A DNA stretch of 64,000 nucleotides from Plumapathes pennacea (Eukaryota; Cnidaria; Anthozoa; Antipatharia; Myriopathidae), in assembly GCA_964036295.1 (NCBI GenBank), contig OZ038469.1, positions 12,333,591 through 12,397,590 on the forward strand, written 5' to 3'. This document shows positions 11,502-25,264 of this stretch, piece after piece. Each line of letters opens with the position of its first letter. The stretch's first letter is position 1. The notes beneath the pieces are model-generated. The model saw nothing but the letters and a program-made list of their open reading frames with translations, was not told the origin of the DNA and made no database searches. The translations under genes were made by a program, and so were the position numbers.

Positions 11502-13560
11502 CTGAAAAGAAAAGACCATTCAAGTAAGTTAGTTTTGCATTTGATGCTCTCAAGAGGTAAACCAAAGGTAGACTTTCCTATTGTGCCTTGTGCATAAATA
11601 TTATTAATAATGATTATATTCTCTTCCTCTCATTTGACAGTGGAAGAACAATGTAACTGATTTGTTCATGAAATATAAAAATCAGAACATTGATATCTCA
11701 GTCCCAATCAGATGTCTGAAACTGTTTGCACAAACATTTTTATTAAAATTGTATTTATTTCTTATTGTCAGAATTAAGGTCCAGGGAGGCTCCACCCAGA
11801 GGGGCCCCTTTTCAAGCCTTGCGTACATGAAAGTGGTGCTTTCTGGTACTAGGCCGGGTCAGTAAGAAAAGCTGGACTAAGGAAAATCCGATCCCCCACA
11901 TACTCAATGAACGTGTTTCACTTTCGGTACAAATGTGCCAGCAATTCTACTGGGGGCAGTCATTAGGGAGCTTAAGCGCCAGGACGGGAGACGACGGCAA
12001 CGTCGGTGAAACAATAGAATTGCTCACAGAAGACAAAAGAAGCACGTGAATATCTGAAATTGACATTATCTCGGGGTCGTCGTGCTCTCGCGTGCGACTT
12101 CAAATGCTTCTTTTTTTAAGTAGTTGTTGTCAGGACGTGGACGTCATTTTGAGAAATTACGACCGTCGTTCGTCTTAGTAAGAGACGATGAGAGCAATAG
12201 AACTACGGAGAAAACGGAACAAATTTGAACAAATTAAGAATAGGCAAAGTTACAAAGACATGCGGAATACGGAGACACTCTTTTCCTGGTTCCACGCGCT
12301 GCCGTCGCCGTCCTGCTTTGCCAATGGTCAGTGTCCCAGCATGTTCATACGCGTACCTCACTGGCTCCTCCGCTGGCGTACAGCCCTTCCATCGCTGTCA
12401 TTTCTGTCCTCTCACTCTCAGTACTACCAATAAACGTGCCATATCTACGATTCATTGTTCATCGTGGTCCAACAGAGTTGAAGTCCATATATTTTTTGTT
12501 TTGTTTTCATCTACCCGATTTGGCTTCCGCCATCTTCGTCAGTCATGCCCAGGCCACCACGGCCCGTCGATGACCACTGACCAAACGGAGCGTGTTCTCG
12601 GCTCAACTAAGATTCAGATGGTTTGTCAAAGAGCTACCCAGTTTAGTCGGCTGCCCTTCCAACTCCATTGGAATACTGCGGTGATCCAATGCGCCGCCAA
12701 TAGGGTATCATTTTCAAGCACTTAATCTAAGTAGGGAGTAGACTTTGCTTATTTTGGTATTTGGTCTAAATAGGGTAAGGGCATGGCACTCAAAATTATG
12801 AGGAGCACATTGGGCGAATGTTTTCAAGATTCGACAAAACGCACGCGCATTTCATGACACTGCCCTTTAACAACTGACACTCATTATATCTGTAGAACGT
12901 TCACCACAATCGAAAGAAAGTGAGGGGTTCTGGAAACTTGATATGCGCCGAATTTTTTACTTCCCTGTTTTTGCCAAGTCGCGATTAACCCGATTGTCCC
13001 GTGGAGTGGTTTCAAATAAAGCTTTCTGAATACATTTCTGTGCACTGATTTTATTTGACATATTTCTTTCTGTCTGTAGTAAGACATTGTCTAGAGCAAA
13101 AGAAGTGCCTGTAAAGTCACTTTATCTACAATACAATACTTCATGTAAGCACAACGGAGACATTATTAATATAATCTACAACTGCCAGCTGTGTTCTCGT
13201 CCTACTATCGTATCCTATTAAAATAAGAAGACCTACAATTTAATATTTTCTATACTGATAATAATTTTGACCCCCAAATTCACTAAAATACAAAAGCGTA
13301 ACCTCATTCTGGTATGCAGTGTACAAACCTATGGTGTAAAAAAATACCGCGGCCTATCATGACGCTATTAATAAAAACTAATTGTTGAAATCATTAATAA
13401 AAGTATGATGGTATATTCTAAACTAATATTAATAAGAGGCCATGTAAACCAACATTTACCAAGTTAAAAATAATATTAAATTATTATAGGCATATTCAAA
13501 TTCTTGATAGAAAGTAATCATGGGTAGTTGGATTGCGGTTTGCGCATTTGCACATTAATA
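11502..13560. other. Intergenic region with possible promoter, no gene resolved
   Basis: Upstream of the DUF445-like gene. 12.2-12.7 kb is more GC-rich and has overlapping open frames on both strands without splice support. On the minus strand an AAGATGGCGGAAGCC near 12.53 kb could be a first-exon context, but it does not splice in frame to 11501. 11.95-12.2 kb resembles a dispersed repeat. 12.8-13.56 kb is AT-rich with nothing recognised. Confidence 0.35.
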
Positions 13561-13739
13561 AATTTCCACTGGTTTGCCGTGGTGTGGACTCTTATTTACC
13601 ACGTTTACGTCATCACATGGTCAAAATGTTGTGGACTCACGAGGCGCTTCGCCGAGTGAGTCCACAACTAATTTTGACCATGTGATGACGTAAATCGTGG
13701 CAAATAAGAGTCCACACCACGGCAAGCCAGTGGAAATTT
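13561..13739. mobile_element. Near-perfect palindromic MITE
   Basis: Arms of about 80 bp (including TTTCCACTGG, GGTGTGGACTCTTATT, ACGTCATCACATGGTCA) face each other around GAGGCGCTTCGCCGA. It would fold into one long hairpin. A second, weaker pair of inverted ends (TACCACAACA and TGTTGTGGTA) encloses the adjacent 13742-13894, which repeats the motif GACTCTTATTTACCACG. Confidence 0.7.
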
Positions 13740-14011
13740 GTTTTTTACCACAACATTTAGAAATATACAGGAAACTTTCGTTGTATTTCGCTGCAAAACG
13801 TGACATGCTGGCGTCAGCATCGTTGTCTGGACTCTTATTTACCACGGTAAATCGACCAATCAGAGAGCGAGAAACTAGTGTGTTGTGGTAAAAACTTGTT
13901 TTGATTGGACTTCAGGAGTACTCTATGGTACCGTGACTGCATGCACCACGTTATTACTAGTGTTCATCATGTTTTTGTAGAGAAAGGACCAGTGGCCCCA
14001 TAAATGAATGC

Positions 14012-14221
14012 TACTAAAACGGAGAATGGGGAATGAGATCAATGAAGCCAAAAGAGCTAACTTTCGTAAGATTAAGGTTACGCCTAGGGCCAGGTTTATG
14101 GTTAGACATCAAACAAAGTAATCCTAACCATAACCTAACCCTAAAACTAACCCCAACCCTACACGACTTAGTTCTGTCGGCTTCTTTGATCTCATTCAAT
14201 TCACCATTCCCCGTTTTAGTA
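14012..14221. mobile_element. MITE with inverted termini and telomere-like core
   Basis: Termini TACTAAAACGGAGAATGGGG and the inverse of CCATTCCCCGTTTTAGTA. Inner copies of ATGAGATCAATGAAGCC are inverted too. The middle contains CCTAACCATAACCTAACCCT, again telomere-like, as in the MITE at 953-1139, although the termini differ. Confidence 0.65.
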
Positions 14222-14837
14222 ACATAGTCACCAGCGTCGTCCATACGTTCATAGATCAGCCCGAAATGCGGCATCGTCCAAACGTTATTTATACTTCCAT
14301 ACAATGTAGCTTGGCTTGTGCTTGACAACTTGTTTTTGGATGACTGTCGAACGAAATCGTGTGATTGCTTTTGGCTTTGCTACGCAACCAAGCAAGCAGT
14401 GATCTACTCCAGGTTTCTCTGGTTGTGATTTTCAACAGGCATTATGCCGTATACATAATAAACTGTTGATATTTTCTTAATCCACGAGTAATATATTTTG
14501 AGATAAAGAATGTTCTACATTAACATCGAGTGTTCATGCTCCTACGTCTCTTACTTATTGACATTTTCTTGTTCTGACTGTTTCACCCTGTCAGAGTAAT
14601 TTCAAGAGCCGCCAAAGTGTACAAAGATTTCACGGTTGCTGGCTTGCCGTAAAACGATTTGTGTATAAGTCACTGAAAAAGAAGAAGCGTTTGTTCCCAG
14701 TTTCCTGGTGAGTGTTAATAGAGTATGTTATCGCATGCAAAATGCGTCGGTTGTTATAAAATGCCGCAGAACAAGCCATATTACACACTGACGCGATACG
14801 TGATGTATTTTACTTGACTAATTATTTTATAAAAAGA

Positions 14838-15023
14838 AATATATAACGCGTTCCTGTGTAATAGAGCCTCATCTAAACACTTGGGAAGTTGGGAGAACAT
14901 GAGAGTAGCACCGGAAACCACTAGTAGGCGGCCTCGTGGTTTCCTTACGCTACTCTCGTGTTCTCCCAACTTCCAGCGTGTTTAGATGAGGCTATATTAC
15001 ACGCTGACGCGTTATATATTTCT
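14838..15023. mobile_element. Palindromic MITE downstream of polycystin gene
   Basis: Arms of about 75 bp (ATATATAACGCG, GCCTCATCTAAACAC, GAAGTTGGGAGAACA) are inverted around GGAAACCACTAGTAGGCGGCC. A directly oriented extra copy of its end (ATATTACACACTGACGCG) lies at about 14779, which suggests a nested or tandem insertion. Confidence 0.6.
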
Positions 15024-15267
15024 TAAATATTACATATTGTGTGTGGACGAGGCACAAATTGAGTACCAGGCAACACGAACTCTACAGAGTACAATTTCTG
15101 ATACAAACACCTGGAACAGATTCTGTATCAATTTTCTGAAATAAAGCAGTACAGCTTGCCTTGCACTATATAAGAAACTCTCATCTTACACGGTTATTTA
15201 GCCAATCAGGGCGCACGTAGTATCATATTTAATTTATAAGTATATATGTTTTTTTTTTTTTTTAATC
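15024..15267. other. Polycystin-like gene 3' flank
   Basis: AT-rich. Holds the poly-A tract adjoining the stop codon (poly-T at 15249-15263 on +). No clear AATAAA signal on the minus strand close to the stop was found. Confidence 0.4.
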
Positions 15268-17177
15268 TCAACTGTCTTCGTCTGTGAAAGTGGCTTTATA
15301 TAACAGAGAGAAGAAAGACTCGTCATCCTCCCCGCTAGGTTCTTTAGGGGTTGTAGATGGGTCTTGGGATCTTACATACTGCCAGAAATACCCAAAATAG
15401 CCCCACACACTCGACAATATAGTGTACTGACCATCCACTGTATCTGTAGGTTGTTCCTTTTCATTTCTCAGCCGGCGACGAATTTGTCTTCGTGGCTTCT
15501 TCTTTTGGCGAGGAAACCGCGGACATTTCTTCAGAAACGACTCCAAATTTTTGAGCTCATCCTCCGCTGCTGTAAAACACTCTCGAAGTTCGTGAAGGAC
15601 CATGACGTGGTCGGTCTCCTCCGAGATATCAGCATTCTCCATAACTTTTCTGCTTTGTTCATTCAGAAGTATGCCCTTGTTGAGGACATCTCTGCAGAAA
15701 GAATCTGAGTCACTCCCCGAGTCTTCGCCGTAATCACGGTCGTCCTCTAAAGACGCTACTTTTACGTTGATGCTGTCTGGGCATAAAGTAACTTCCTCGT
15801 GCAGAATTTTGCACTCATCAACTTCTTCGTTTCTACAAAGCTCAGAATAGCCGCCAATACTTCTGCTCTGACCCTCTCTATAGACACCTTTCCTTCTTTT
15901 GTCAGGTTTTGCAAACAGGCCGTGGATATGTCCACCAAAATTTAGCAGCTGTTTCTTGAAGTACTGGGCCATAAAGTGTCCCACTTCCGCATCAGCACTG
16001 ACTTGATCTTGCTGGTGCACAACGTTCTTGTACGATATGATAAGCAATGCCAGGAAAATATTTGCTAGAATCATCACCGAGCAAAACGTGTATGCACAGA
16101 TGAAAATTGATCCAAGACCCGCATTTGCCGCTCGAATCTCATCGAAACTAATTCCGCCACCGAAGAGAATCTGCAAGAGAGTAATGAACGACCTGTACGG
16201 CGAGGAATAGGACACGGTTTGGGTTGAAAAGAGCATGACACCCATCTGGCCAAAGGACAAAAGGACGATAGTAACAACCATTATGAAGGAGATGATTTTG
16301 ATGGCAGCGTTCTTCAACGTCATACTGATATAAGTCACAAAGCGGTTGAAGCGAATTATCCTCAAGAACTTTATTGTCACAATGAAAACCACAAAAGACA
16401 GCAGCGCGGTCTCCAGGTTGTACCATGCAACCAAAGCATCTGTGCTTGAGGATCGAAACGGGTTTTCTTTGGCGTCTTCGACAAAATCTGAGGTGTATTT
16501 CTCCTTGAAAAAGAACAAAACCAACGCAGAAGTGACACTCACTATCTGCAAGATCTCGAGCCAGCTCCAGAAATCCCGGAAGTACTCCCCTTTACGCCTT
16601 CGTACCTTACCAATCTCAGAAATGATGAAGAAAAAGATGTATATCATTATTAGGAGCTGCGATATCTGATATATGGAGCGTTTGCTCGGGTCGGAGGCAG
16701 AGTACAACACCAAAGTTTCGATTCTTGTTGTCGTTAGGGCTCCACCGGTAGGTAGTTTCTCAAACAGTAGTTTGACAGCGCTGAACAAAGAACTCGCCGG
16801 CTCAAAGATGGTGAATTCTATCAAAACAGCTGCTGTTTTGTCATCAATCCAATTCCAATCCTTCAGGTGAGAGAGAACTTCCAGGGCCGAATCTAAATTG
16901 TAACCCAAGTCTGCAACATATCCACCTCCGTCGTACGTATTCACCTGCCCTTGGAACGATAAGGCTTGCAACGCAGCGCTGTCCTGGTAACGCCATGGTT
17001 TGGGACACATGTCGTGCAGCTCGAATTTAGATTCAAATGCGCTGATGTTGGATAACTGAAACCAACCCGGTAAGTTGTACGCAGCACGGTAATCATTTTC
17101 TGCTGAATAGGATGACAGACATCTTGGGTAAATATCCACGAGTGATGGGTCAATATTCCAAACTGCACAAGTGGAAT
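15268..17177 (-). CDS. Polycystin-like exon 18: channel domain and C-terminal tail
   Basis: Completes the TOP domain (YDGGGYVADLGYNLDSALEV, WIDDKTAAVLIEF) and five helices. These include the S4-like TIKFLRIIRFNRF, which is poor in gating arginines as in polycystin-1 proteins, and a pore region (SFITLLQILFGGGISFDEI). The tail of about 270 residues has an acidic stretch (EDDRDYGEDSGSDSD), a helical part (VMVLHELRECFTAAEDEL) and a basic cluster. A 15-nt A tract on the coding strand begins five bases after the TGA. Confidence 0.92.
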
Positions 17178-20100
17178 CTGTCGAATAATAGCAAAGAGAA
17201 GGTAAAGAGTTAGAAGACCAAAATTAGCTTTACAAACGAAGAAAAGTGATCGAATTTCTTTTCCTCAGCCAATCAGCGCCCAAAACGTACAATCAGAAAT
17301 TAAAGGCCCACAAATCATTGCCGGCTCGTAGATGTGTAGGCCATGTTGGATTAGAACAGACGTAGTTAAATTTATTTTTATGCGAAAAAGACTGTCGACG
17401 AAAAGATCTATTCATAATATTATCTGAGCCGGAATACCACGGCGCGAAGAGGGACATAATACGATCTGTTTCCAAACTCGTAACAACGATCGCTGTTTCA
17501 CTACAAAAGGAGTATTTTTTGACTAACAGTCTTGTTTTGCTGAAGTCCCCAGTAGTGTGCTGTTCCTTTTAGCATAATGTTGTGTGCTCTTTTGCTACAT
17601 TTTAGCTCGTAGTTACAATGGAATGGTCCAATTCGTGGTTTTCGTGTGCAGTGTAGTGGCGGCCTCTTCAGACGTCAAACTTTAACTAAAGATCGCTCCC
17701 ATTGGCTTGCACTCTAAGTACTGATCCAACCTGGATATCCAGGAATTAGTTGCAAATGAAGAATATGGTTTTGTTTTGAGTTGTGTTTTAAACTTGGAGA
17801 AGTCGTTTGGTTCAGATTTTGACAAGAAAGCTGATATCACACAGATCACGCATCTTTCAACGTTACTTATTTCACAGGGAGCTTATGCTGCTACAGTTAC
17901 CTGGCCGAACACGCAGCTGCCTCAAACGCGGCATGCCCAACATAAACACTTCTCTGTTGCTTAGAAATCCCTCCTCGTACTCAAATGCTTGACCGTTGTA
18001 CCACTTGGTGCCGTAGAGACTTGGCACTAGTATTGCCTGCGTCCAGCTCCAAAACGAAGAGGCGTCCTTTACCTGGAAGATATGCCGCATTTTTACGTTA
18101 GAATAACATGCATAGTTGCAGTGTTGATTCAGACTATTTTCGACGCTTCCAGTGGAATAGCCCATTATCTAAAACACAGCAGAACATTTTCATCTAATAA
18201 CTCCTTCCTCTTAACGGACACCCCTCTAAGACGGACACTTGGTAGGAGCGATTTCTTCAGTGAGTCATTTACTCTAATTGAACTCGCTTTAGGAGTTGAC
18301 TGCACAGTAATCCCAAATAGTTTAGAAGAACATTGCATCAGGAACTCTTATAAGCGACCACCTCAGTCCAACATAAATAGTGAACAGTTCAAATAGGTTC
18401 CTCACAAGTGAATTTGTTTTTTGTTTTTTTTTTTTCTAGAAAATAAGAAGAAAGCGAAGAGGATCTACCTTATTGAAACGGATGAGGATATCTCGCATGC
18501 TCTGTGTAAGCATAAATCTTGCGACGCTTCTATTGCTGTAGCATACAACCATCAGAAGAAGGGTGAAGAACAGCACAAATGCAATATCTACAAGAGCACG
18601 AACCATTTCGGAAAATTTAACACGAAACTTGCGGGCTTCTTCGATTTCTTGTTGGTCGGGCATTGAAAAATCATTATCCCCTTCATCATTTTTTAATTTT
18701 CCGGCATCCAAGCTTTTGCATCGCTGCCTTGGTTGGGATGGTTCATCGGCGTTGTTCTTGTCCTTGGGCGCTTTCCTTACCAATGATGACAAAAACCATG
18801 CTAGCAGGATTACTTTCATTGGCTGCATGACCATAACATCTTGGAAAAACGACACCATAATAGATACCAGCCACTGGTTAGATGTTTCCTTCCCCCACAT
18901 GAGACTGTAAAAAAATACAAATGTGGCGGCGACCAATGACATCAAAAGAGACAATATCCAAGCAATATAGACGAAGAAGTGAGGAAGACATCCGGAGGGT
19001 TTCTTCTCTGGATATTTTGATGAAGTTGTTTCATGTGTGTTGCTCGATTTTGCAGGCTTGACACTCTTGAACATCATTACTACCAAAACATTCATAGGAA
19101 GAGCGATAATGCTGCTTTGAATCCCTATTTTAATCTGAATTAAACTCATGCTGATTGGTCCAATCTGAAAATTATCAGTTGGTGCATTGCCAAAATTGTA
19201 GAACATAGCGTTGGTCACCATGGCTGCGAATAAGAGCGATAAACAGCAGGAAAGTCGCTGAGCTCGTGTGAAAGGATTATGAGGTGGTCTTGTCAACACT
19301 GACATCCACAAGTGGTCTTCTCCTAACCCAGTTGCAACACGAGCGGAAACCATGCTCTTGAATCCAGGAGATTCGTTTTTCCTTGACACCTCGATTTCGA
19401 GTCCGATTTGGCCGTCTGCTTTCTCTACCGCAAGCCATCTGGTGAAATAGTATGATATTATATGATATTAAATGCCACACTTATTATTATTCCCCATAGA
19501 CATGTAGGTAGAAGATGCAGAGAGGACATTACACGGCGGCGCCAAGATATGAATTTTACTTTCGAGTGGTAAAAACAATATTTTACGAACAAGCGCTTCG
19601 CGAGTGAGTAAAATATTGTTTTTACCACGAGAAAATAAAATCCATATCTTCAAGCCGCCGTGTAATTTTCTTTTTATTATATTAGACACGAGTGTTTTAC
19701 GAGAAATTGCACAAACAACCGTGCAAAAGCGGGAAATGATGCCAACGATATCCTCACTAGTGAGGATATAGAAAATACGCCACTCGGGTCCCGGATGTAG
19801 TTTCGTATGGATTTTACCCACGGTATATTTTCCAGTAAAACACTCATGTCTATATAATAAACACTTTTCTTGTGCACAGCTTCTCTTATAGAAAAAAAAT
19901 GCACTGAACTAACTTATAGTCGAGTATCAAGTCACAGTATTGAGTTTTTTAGCTAAGTCTTAAGTTTACAAGCGTTACACTGAACTTGAATCCACAGTTT
20001 TGTGCAATGACCATTGGCTCGATCAAAAATAAGGTGCCAAATGTTTTTCCGCGGTATAAGTATTTGCTGTTACCTTTATGACTATGCTTGAAAAAGTCAA

Positions 20101-20404
20101 AGGTTGGTTGTCTTTTAGTTTGATTTATATCTAGTAAAACAGTCAAAAAGTATCCCAGGGTAAAAGACCATATAAAATATCTCAGCACCAGGATGATCTG
20201 ATTAGTTGAAATAACTGAAACTGAGAACTCAGAAGAGCTGGATTTTGCATTGATAAATCCAAACAGGTATTTACTCTTGTACATCTATCATCTACAATCC
20301 TCGTCAAAGGTGTTGGGACACATACAATCTTTTTCATAAGGTATCAATGAGCTTTCCTGTGCCCCTTCCCTATCCTCCTTCAATGTTGGATTTGTGTGTG
20401 TGTG

Positions 20405-20454
<50 letters not shown>

Positions 20455-23400
20455 CATACCCTGGCTCCAACATTCTTCGGGGGAGGGGGAGGGTTTAGTC
20501 AATTTGACCAGTGTTCCGACGGCGTTATTCACGATGTGGCAATATATATCATCAGGGTGTCCCATACACTTTTGACCATGATCGTAGCACAAGGCATTTC
20601 TGATTTCGTACCTATTTACGTGGAAGTCCCATTTTTCGTCTGTCTGCAGGTCAGTTATCAACACTTGTCGGAGAAACCAGCCTGGCTTGGCCCCTCTGTT
20701 GTCGTGCCAGATTCTGATTTTGTGCAACATCCCTAAGGAGCTTGGTACGGTGAGGATGAAGTTGTTCTCACTCGCTCGCGCAAAGAAGATCTTGGGTGAG
20801 TTTGGGTCCGTTAATTGAATTGGGCCACTGTTATCCCGTAGACCATATATGTTGATGGTAACATTAGCCGTAGTGCCGCACCCGCGCCACATGCCCGTTT
20901 GGACTGACACATTGTAGATATAATTATCTTGGTCTTGCTTTGGTAATTCCATGTTTTCAATTAGCTGTGGGAGGAAAGAGCAATTTTGAGGTAATTCCTG
21001 CATTTTGAACAGCATGTATGTGTTATAAATAGAATGAGACATGCTCAGCTTCAGCTTATCTTCAATTCATCACGCTATCGGCTGCTTGTGTAAAAAAGTT
21101 GTTTTGTACTGATTAGCCAAGAATGCTTCTAAGCTTGTTTTGGACCAATTCAAAAGCCTAGCAAACGCAAAACCAAATACACAACTATTATGACGGTCCA
21201 AAACGCGGCTCTTAATGGCACGGATTTGGTAAGAACAGTGCAGAAAGTATGGTGAAATATTAGTGCCATAATTTAGTCGTTTTTTCAAATAAACCTACGC
21301 TTATGAGCCTGTTAAGGTTGAGGCATGCTTCAGCTGGTCCTTACCTTCAAATCATCTTTCTTGTCAGCTCTCCTCGCGCAAATCACTCCAATAATGTAAA
21401 GTCCGAATATCACACAGATCGTGCTCAGCACGACGAAATTTCCCGTCTCCCCCAGTCTCCCCAACTCTGCAAACACCTTGTCAAAGTCGATAGGGTTCGG
21501 TGCCACGAGAAAGTCACCACCAAACGCGGAGAGATGAGTGCACAGACAATGAAGTTTACTGGGATCGCTTTTAGGGCCAACCTTGAAACAAGCAAAAACA
21601 AAAACTGTTAGTGAATTGAGAGTGACGTAATGTTTGATGCAGTATAAGAAATCATGCCCACGCTTTTAGGGCCAACCTTGAAACAAGCAAAAACAAAAAC
21701 TGTTAATGAATTGAGAGTGACGTAATGTTTGATGTAGTAATAAGAAATCATACCCATAAGCGCTTGAAATCTCCCATACTGGCCAGTAGTTAAAAGAATA
21801 TCTTTTGCGTAACACGTACCTCTCTTCACGATCCAATTTTATGAATTTTGAGGACGTATTAACACCAAAATAATGGAACGCTTTTCGTAATTTGTCTCGC
21901 TTTTCCTGTTTAAATACCATTAGGTATAAACCCATACGACTGACCATAAAGTTAAGTAAGTATCTTTATCTATACACGATAAGTAATTCAGCAGAGCTGG
22001 TGGGGCCGTGTTTTAAACTCAACGTAAATGTGTTAAGAATCCAAACTGAAATAGGAACAATCTGAGGTTGTAAGGGATTGCACTGTGAACGTCTCCCCCC
22101 CCCCCCCCCCCCCCCATAGGAAAATGTTTTATCTTATACATACAAAAAATACGGACTTGGAATAGTACCACACACAATGAAATATGTAAACAAGCGAACG
22201 AACAAGAACGAGGAAAAGACAAAAGGTACAAAATTTACTTAATTTAATTAAACGTGAGCCAGTGGTACAGCCAAACCTCCATGTATTTAGCGAAGACAAT
22301 TTGGGAAGTGTGAAGTGTCCCACTTAATACAGGGTGTCCGCTAGGGTCACGTGGACGGCGGGGGCCGGGAGATGAAAGAGCCTGGGAACGAGGTTGACAG
22401 GTTTTACTGTGACCTAAAGTACTTTTTTACCTGGCACCCTTCTCCGGTCCATTTTTCCTTTGTCTCAGACCAATAAAGACAACCGCTGACCGTTATGGAC
22501 ATCCGGTACTTTAAATCAGTCTCTGGATTGTACTTTGGGATGATAATTTTCGGGGTCGGTGGGGGAGTTGTTGGAGCGTCCTTTACACCAATACAGGATC
22601 GCTTGATGCGTCCAGCTGGGCCACTACACGATCTCCGCCTGCGGACATCTGGGCTGCTACTCGCAGTTTTGTTTCGGCTGTGTGTCTGATTGTATTTGAT
22701 ACCAAGGTAATGTATTCCAGTGTGTCCTGTCACTGCGCTAGTAAGCAGAACAACGTAGGGATCTTGGGTGCAGTTCGTGATGACTTCCTGCTGTTTTTCA
22801 ACCTCTGATAAATTAGCACATGACGAGAAATCCGGGATAACTGTGCTGAAGTTGTGGTTCTCCGCCGTTGGTCGGGAGTTGTAGCTGACGAAGATGTGAA
22901 GAGGATGGTTTCCCTCGGGTACGATTCTCACAGAAACGGCCATTTCACGGGAAGGAATGACGATGGTGTGATAGCGAATATTTAGTCCCCCGTTACTTGA
23001 CTTCACGAATTGAAAATCTGTAGCGTTGCTTTCATTTCGAGTAGGGGCTTCTTGTGCGGGAAGAGGAATGTAAATTTCTATCGGTTCTTTCAAGCCCGAT
23101 ATCTCCAGCGCCTTGCCACCACTTTGCAAAGTAAACTCCAAAACTGACGATTTTATGTTCTTTGAACTTTCGTCCCATGTAAAGGGGTTGTTGTTGAAAG
23201 ATGACATCTGTTTCAAGACAAAGGATATTTTTCCATCACAAATGGAATGGAATCTGTGTTCGTCTAGTATGTTCGTGTAGTATGACTGTCAGGTGAGAGT
23301 AGTATTCAAGAAGACTGTTGTTGGTGACTGAAGTTCGACTACCTGAGTGGTAGGCATCTTCCAGGTAGATTAAAGGATTCGGTAATAGATGGTGATATAT

Positions 23401-25233
23401 GTGTCTCTGGTTTGGTCGTGATGTGATTGGTTGTAAAGACTCAAAGCTACAGTTTGAGTGAAATTTATGTTCCACGCTATTTCAAAATGCTATGTTGGTT
23501 TTGATTGCAACAGAAACATAATAAATCGATGGTTAAAATTGAGTAGAGTAGGCAGTACACTTTAGGCCAAAAGGGAAGTAGGACATTGCTAGCCTTTAAT
23601 ATCAACTTTCGAGGGCTCTGAAAATGGCGGATCAAGGACTGTTTTAGTGCGCATCGGATCACCTCGAAACCCACCTTGGAATCAACTACAGATGCCACAC
23701 CACCTTCACCACTGAACAGGGCGGACGCGGAAGGCAGGGACACCGTCGTATTCTCTTGCCCGAGTTTCTTTCCTCCCATTTTTGAAGGTAGCTGTCTATC
23801 CAGTAACAGCGCCATGGACTTTGTCTTGAATGTCGATGGTTTTTCACCGATAGATTTGGTGGACAAAAGGGTGTCCCCTAGTTTGGAAACTAGGTTGAGG
23901 GCATTTTTCGCTGCATCCTTTTTCTAAAAGAAAGTAAGGGAAAATTAGTTTTCTCAACTCACAAGTTTGTTCCTAGAGTAAAGGGAACAGATTCGACCAA
24001 TAATATACTGGATTTAGCTAAGCTAACCTGTTGAATTGACAAATTATTGACTGAAACTGAAACTTCGTAACTAACTCTGTTAATGCCAAAAGAGGCAACT
24101 CCAACTGCCATTTTACTGTACATCTCGCAATACATTTCTTTTTCAATAAGAACTGTGGGGCTGTGAACATATTAGTATGGATAAGATAGATAATACCTCC
24201 TTTTTGTTTGCTTCTCCTTCAGATTTGTCACGAGGCTCTGCCCGGGCATCCTCAGACGTCGCTGAAAGAACGTTGCCAATTCCGAACATGAGGCTTGTGC
24301 CCACGTTCTCTACCACACCTCGGTCAGCGGATGAATTGGTGAGTTGTGAAGCCATGAAGTTTAATGTTCCTCCCAGAAGATTCATTGCACCGCTCTGGAG
24401 TACATGGGATCAACAGGTAAATAACACAAGATGATAATCAATTACTCAGTAGTCAAAGAGAAATTGAAAATGAACTGGAATTTAAAAATGGTAACAAAAA
24501 ATAACGCATCAAAAATATTCTCCTCCGTTCCCTCCGTATATTTTGCAGTTAACAGAATATGCAATATTTTATTCACGACGGAACAAACCTGAGAACTGGA
24601 GGAGATTTCGTCTTTTTCCCCAGTTGCCATGGCAACTGCAACTGCCATTTGGTTTGCCTGGTCTAAGCTTTGAACTTTAACATCCTTCATTTGGCCAATG
24701 ATGAAGTCTTTGACCTAAATAAACACAAAAAGACATCATTCACAAAACGGGCAGTTTTATATTTTGGTAATTTTCTTTTGCATAGGCTGATAGATACGGG
24801 GTAGTTTGCGACACTGGATTGGATATTTTAGTTGGTGAAAGCTATACTCTATGTTTTTATCATCATCATGGTGAGGTAAAATTAGATCAGTGTGCAAGGA
24901 ATGAAAATTGAAAGCGAAAGGCCAATTATAAACATGGCAATGAGATGGTGCTTACAGTTCGCAATAAATCACCCTGACTAAATATTGAGAGCAACTATGG
25001 AGAGATGTTCCTGGAATTTCTTTGAGGTCTTATTAAATCAAAATATATGTTTGAAAGTGGCAAAACAAGAATCAAACATAGAATTAACGTAGAACTAGCA
25101 TGTAACTTAGTGGTTTCTACGAAAGTGGTTCCTCGTCAGGGAACGAAATACCATGAACTCGTCATTTAGGCCCAGGTTAAACGTCGAGCTTCACATGAGT
25201 CAAATTCAAAGCAAATGAGCAAAAATGCCATTG

Positions 25234-25264
<31 letters not shown>

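Noticed and set aside
12188-12725. Overlapping plus-strand frames of up to 166 codons
   Set aside because: No recognisable protein, no splice support, and several frames are open at once, as expected from GC-richer DNA.
20380-20611. Extension of the PLAT frame past 20612 with a poly-Lys end
   Set aside because: It runs through the GTACGA donor into an intronic poly-A tract. The spliced alternative restores a canonical PLAT end (FHVNRWLAV).
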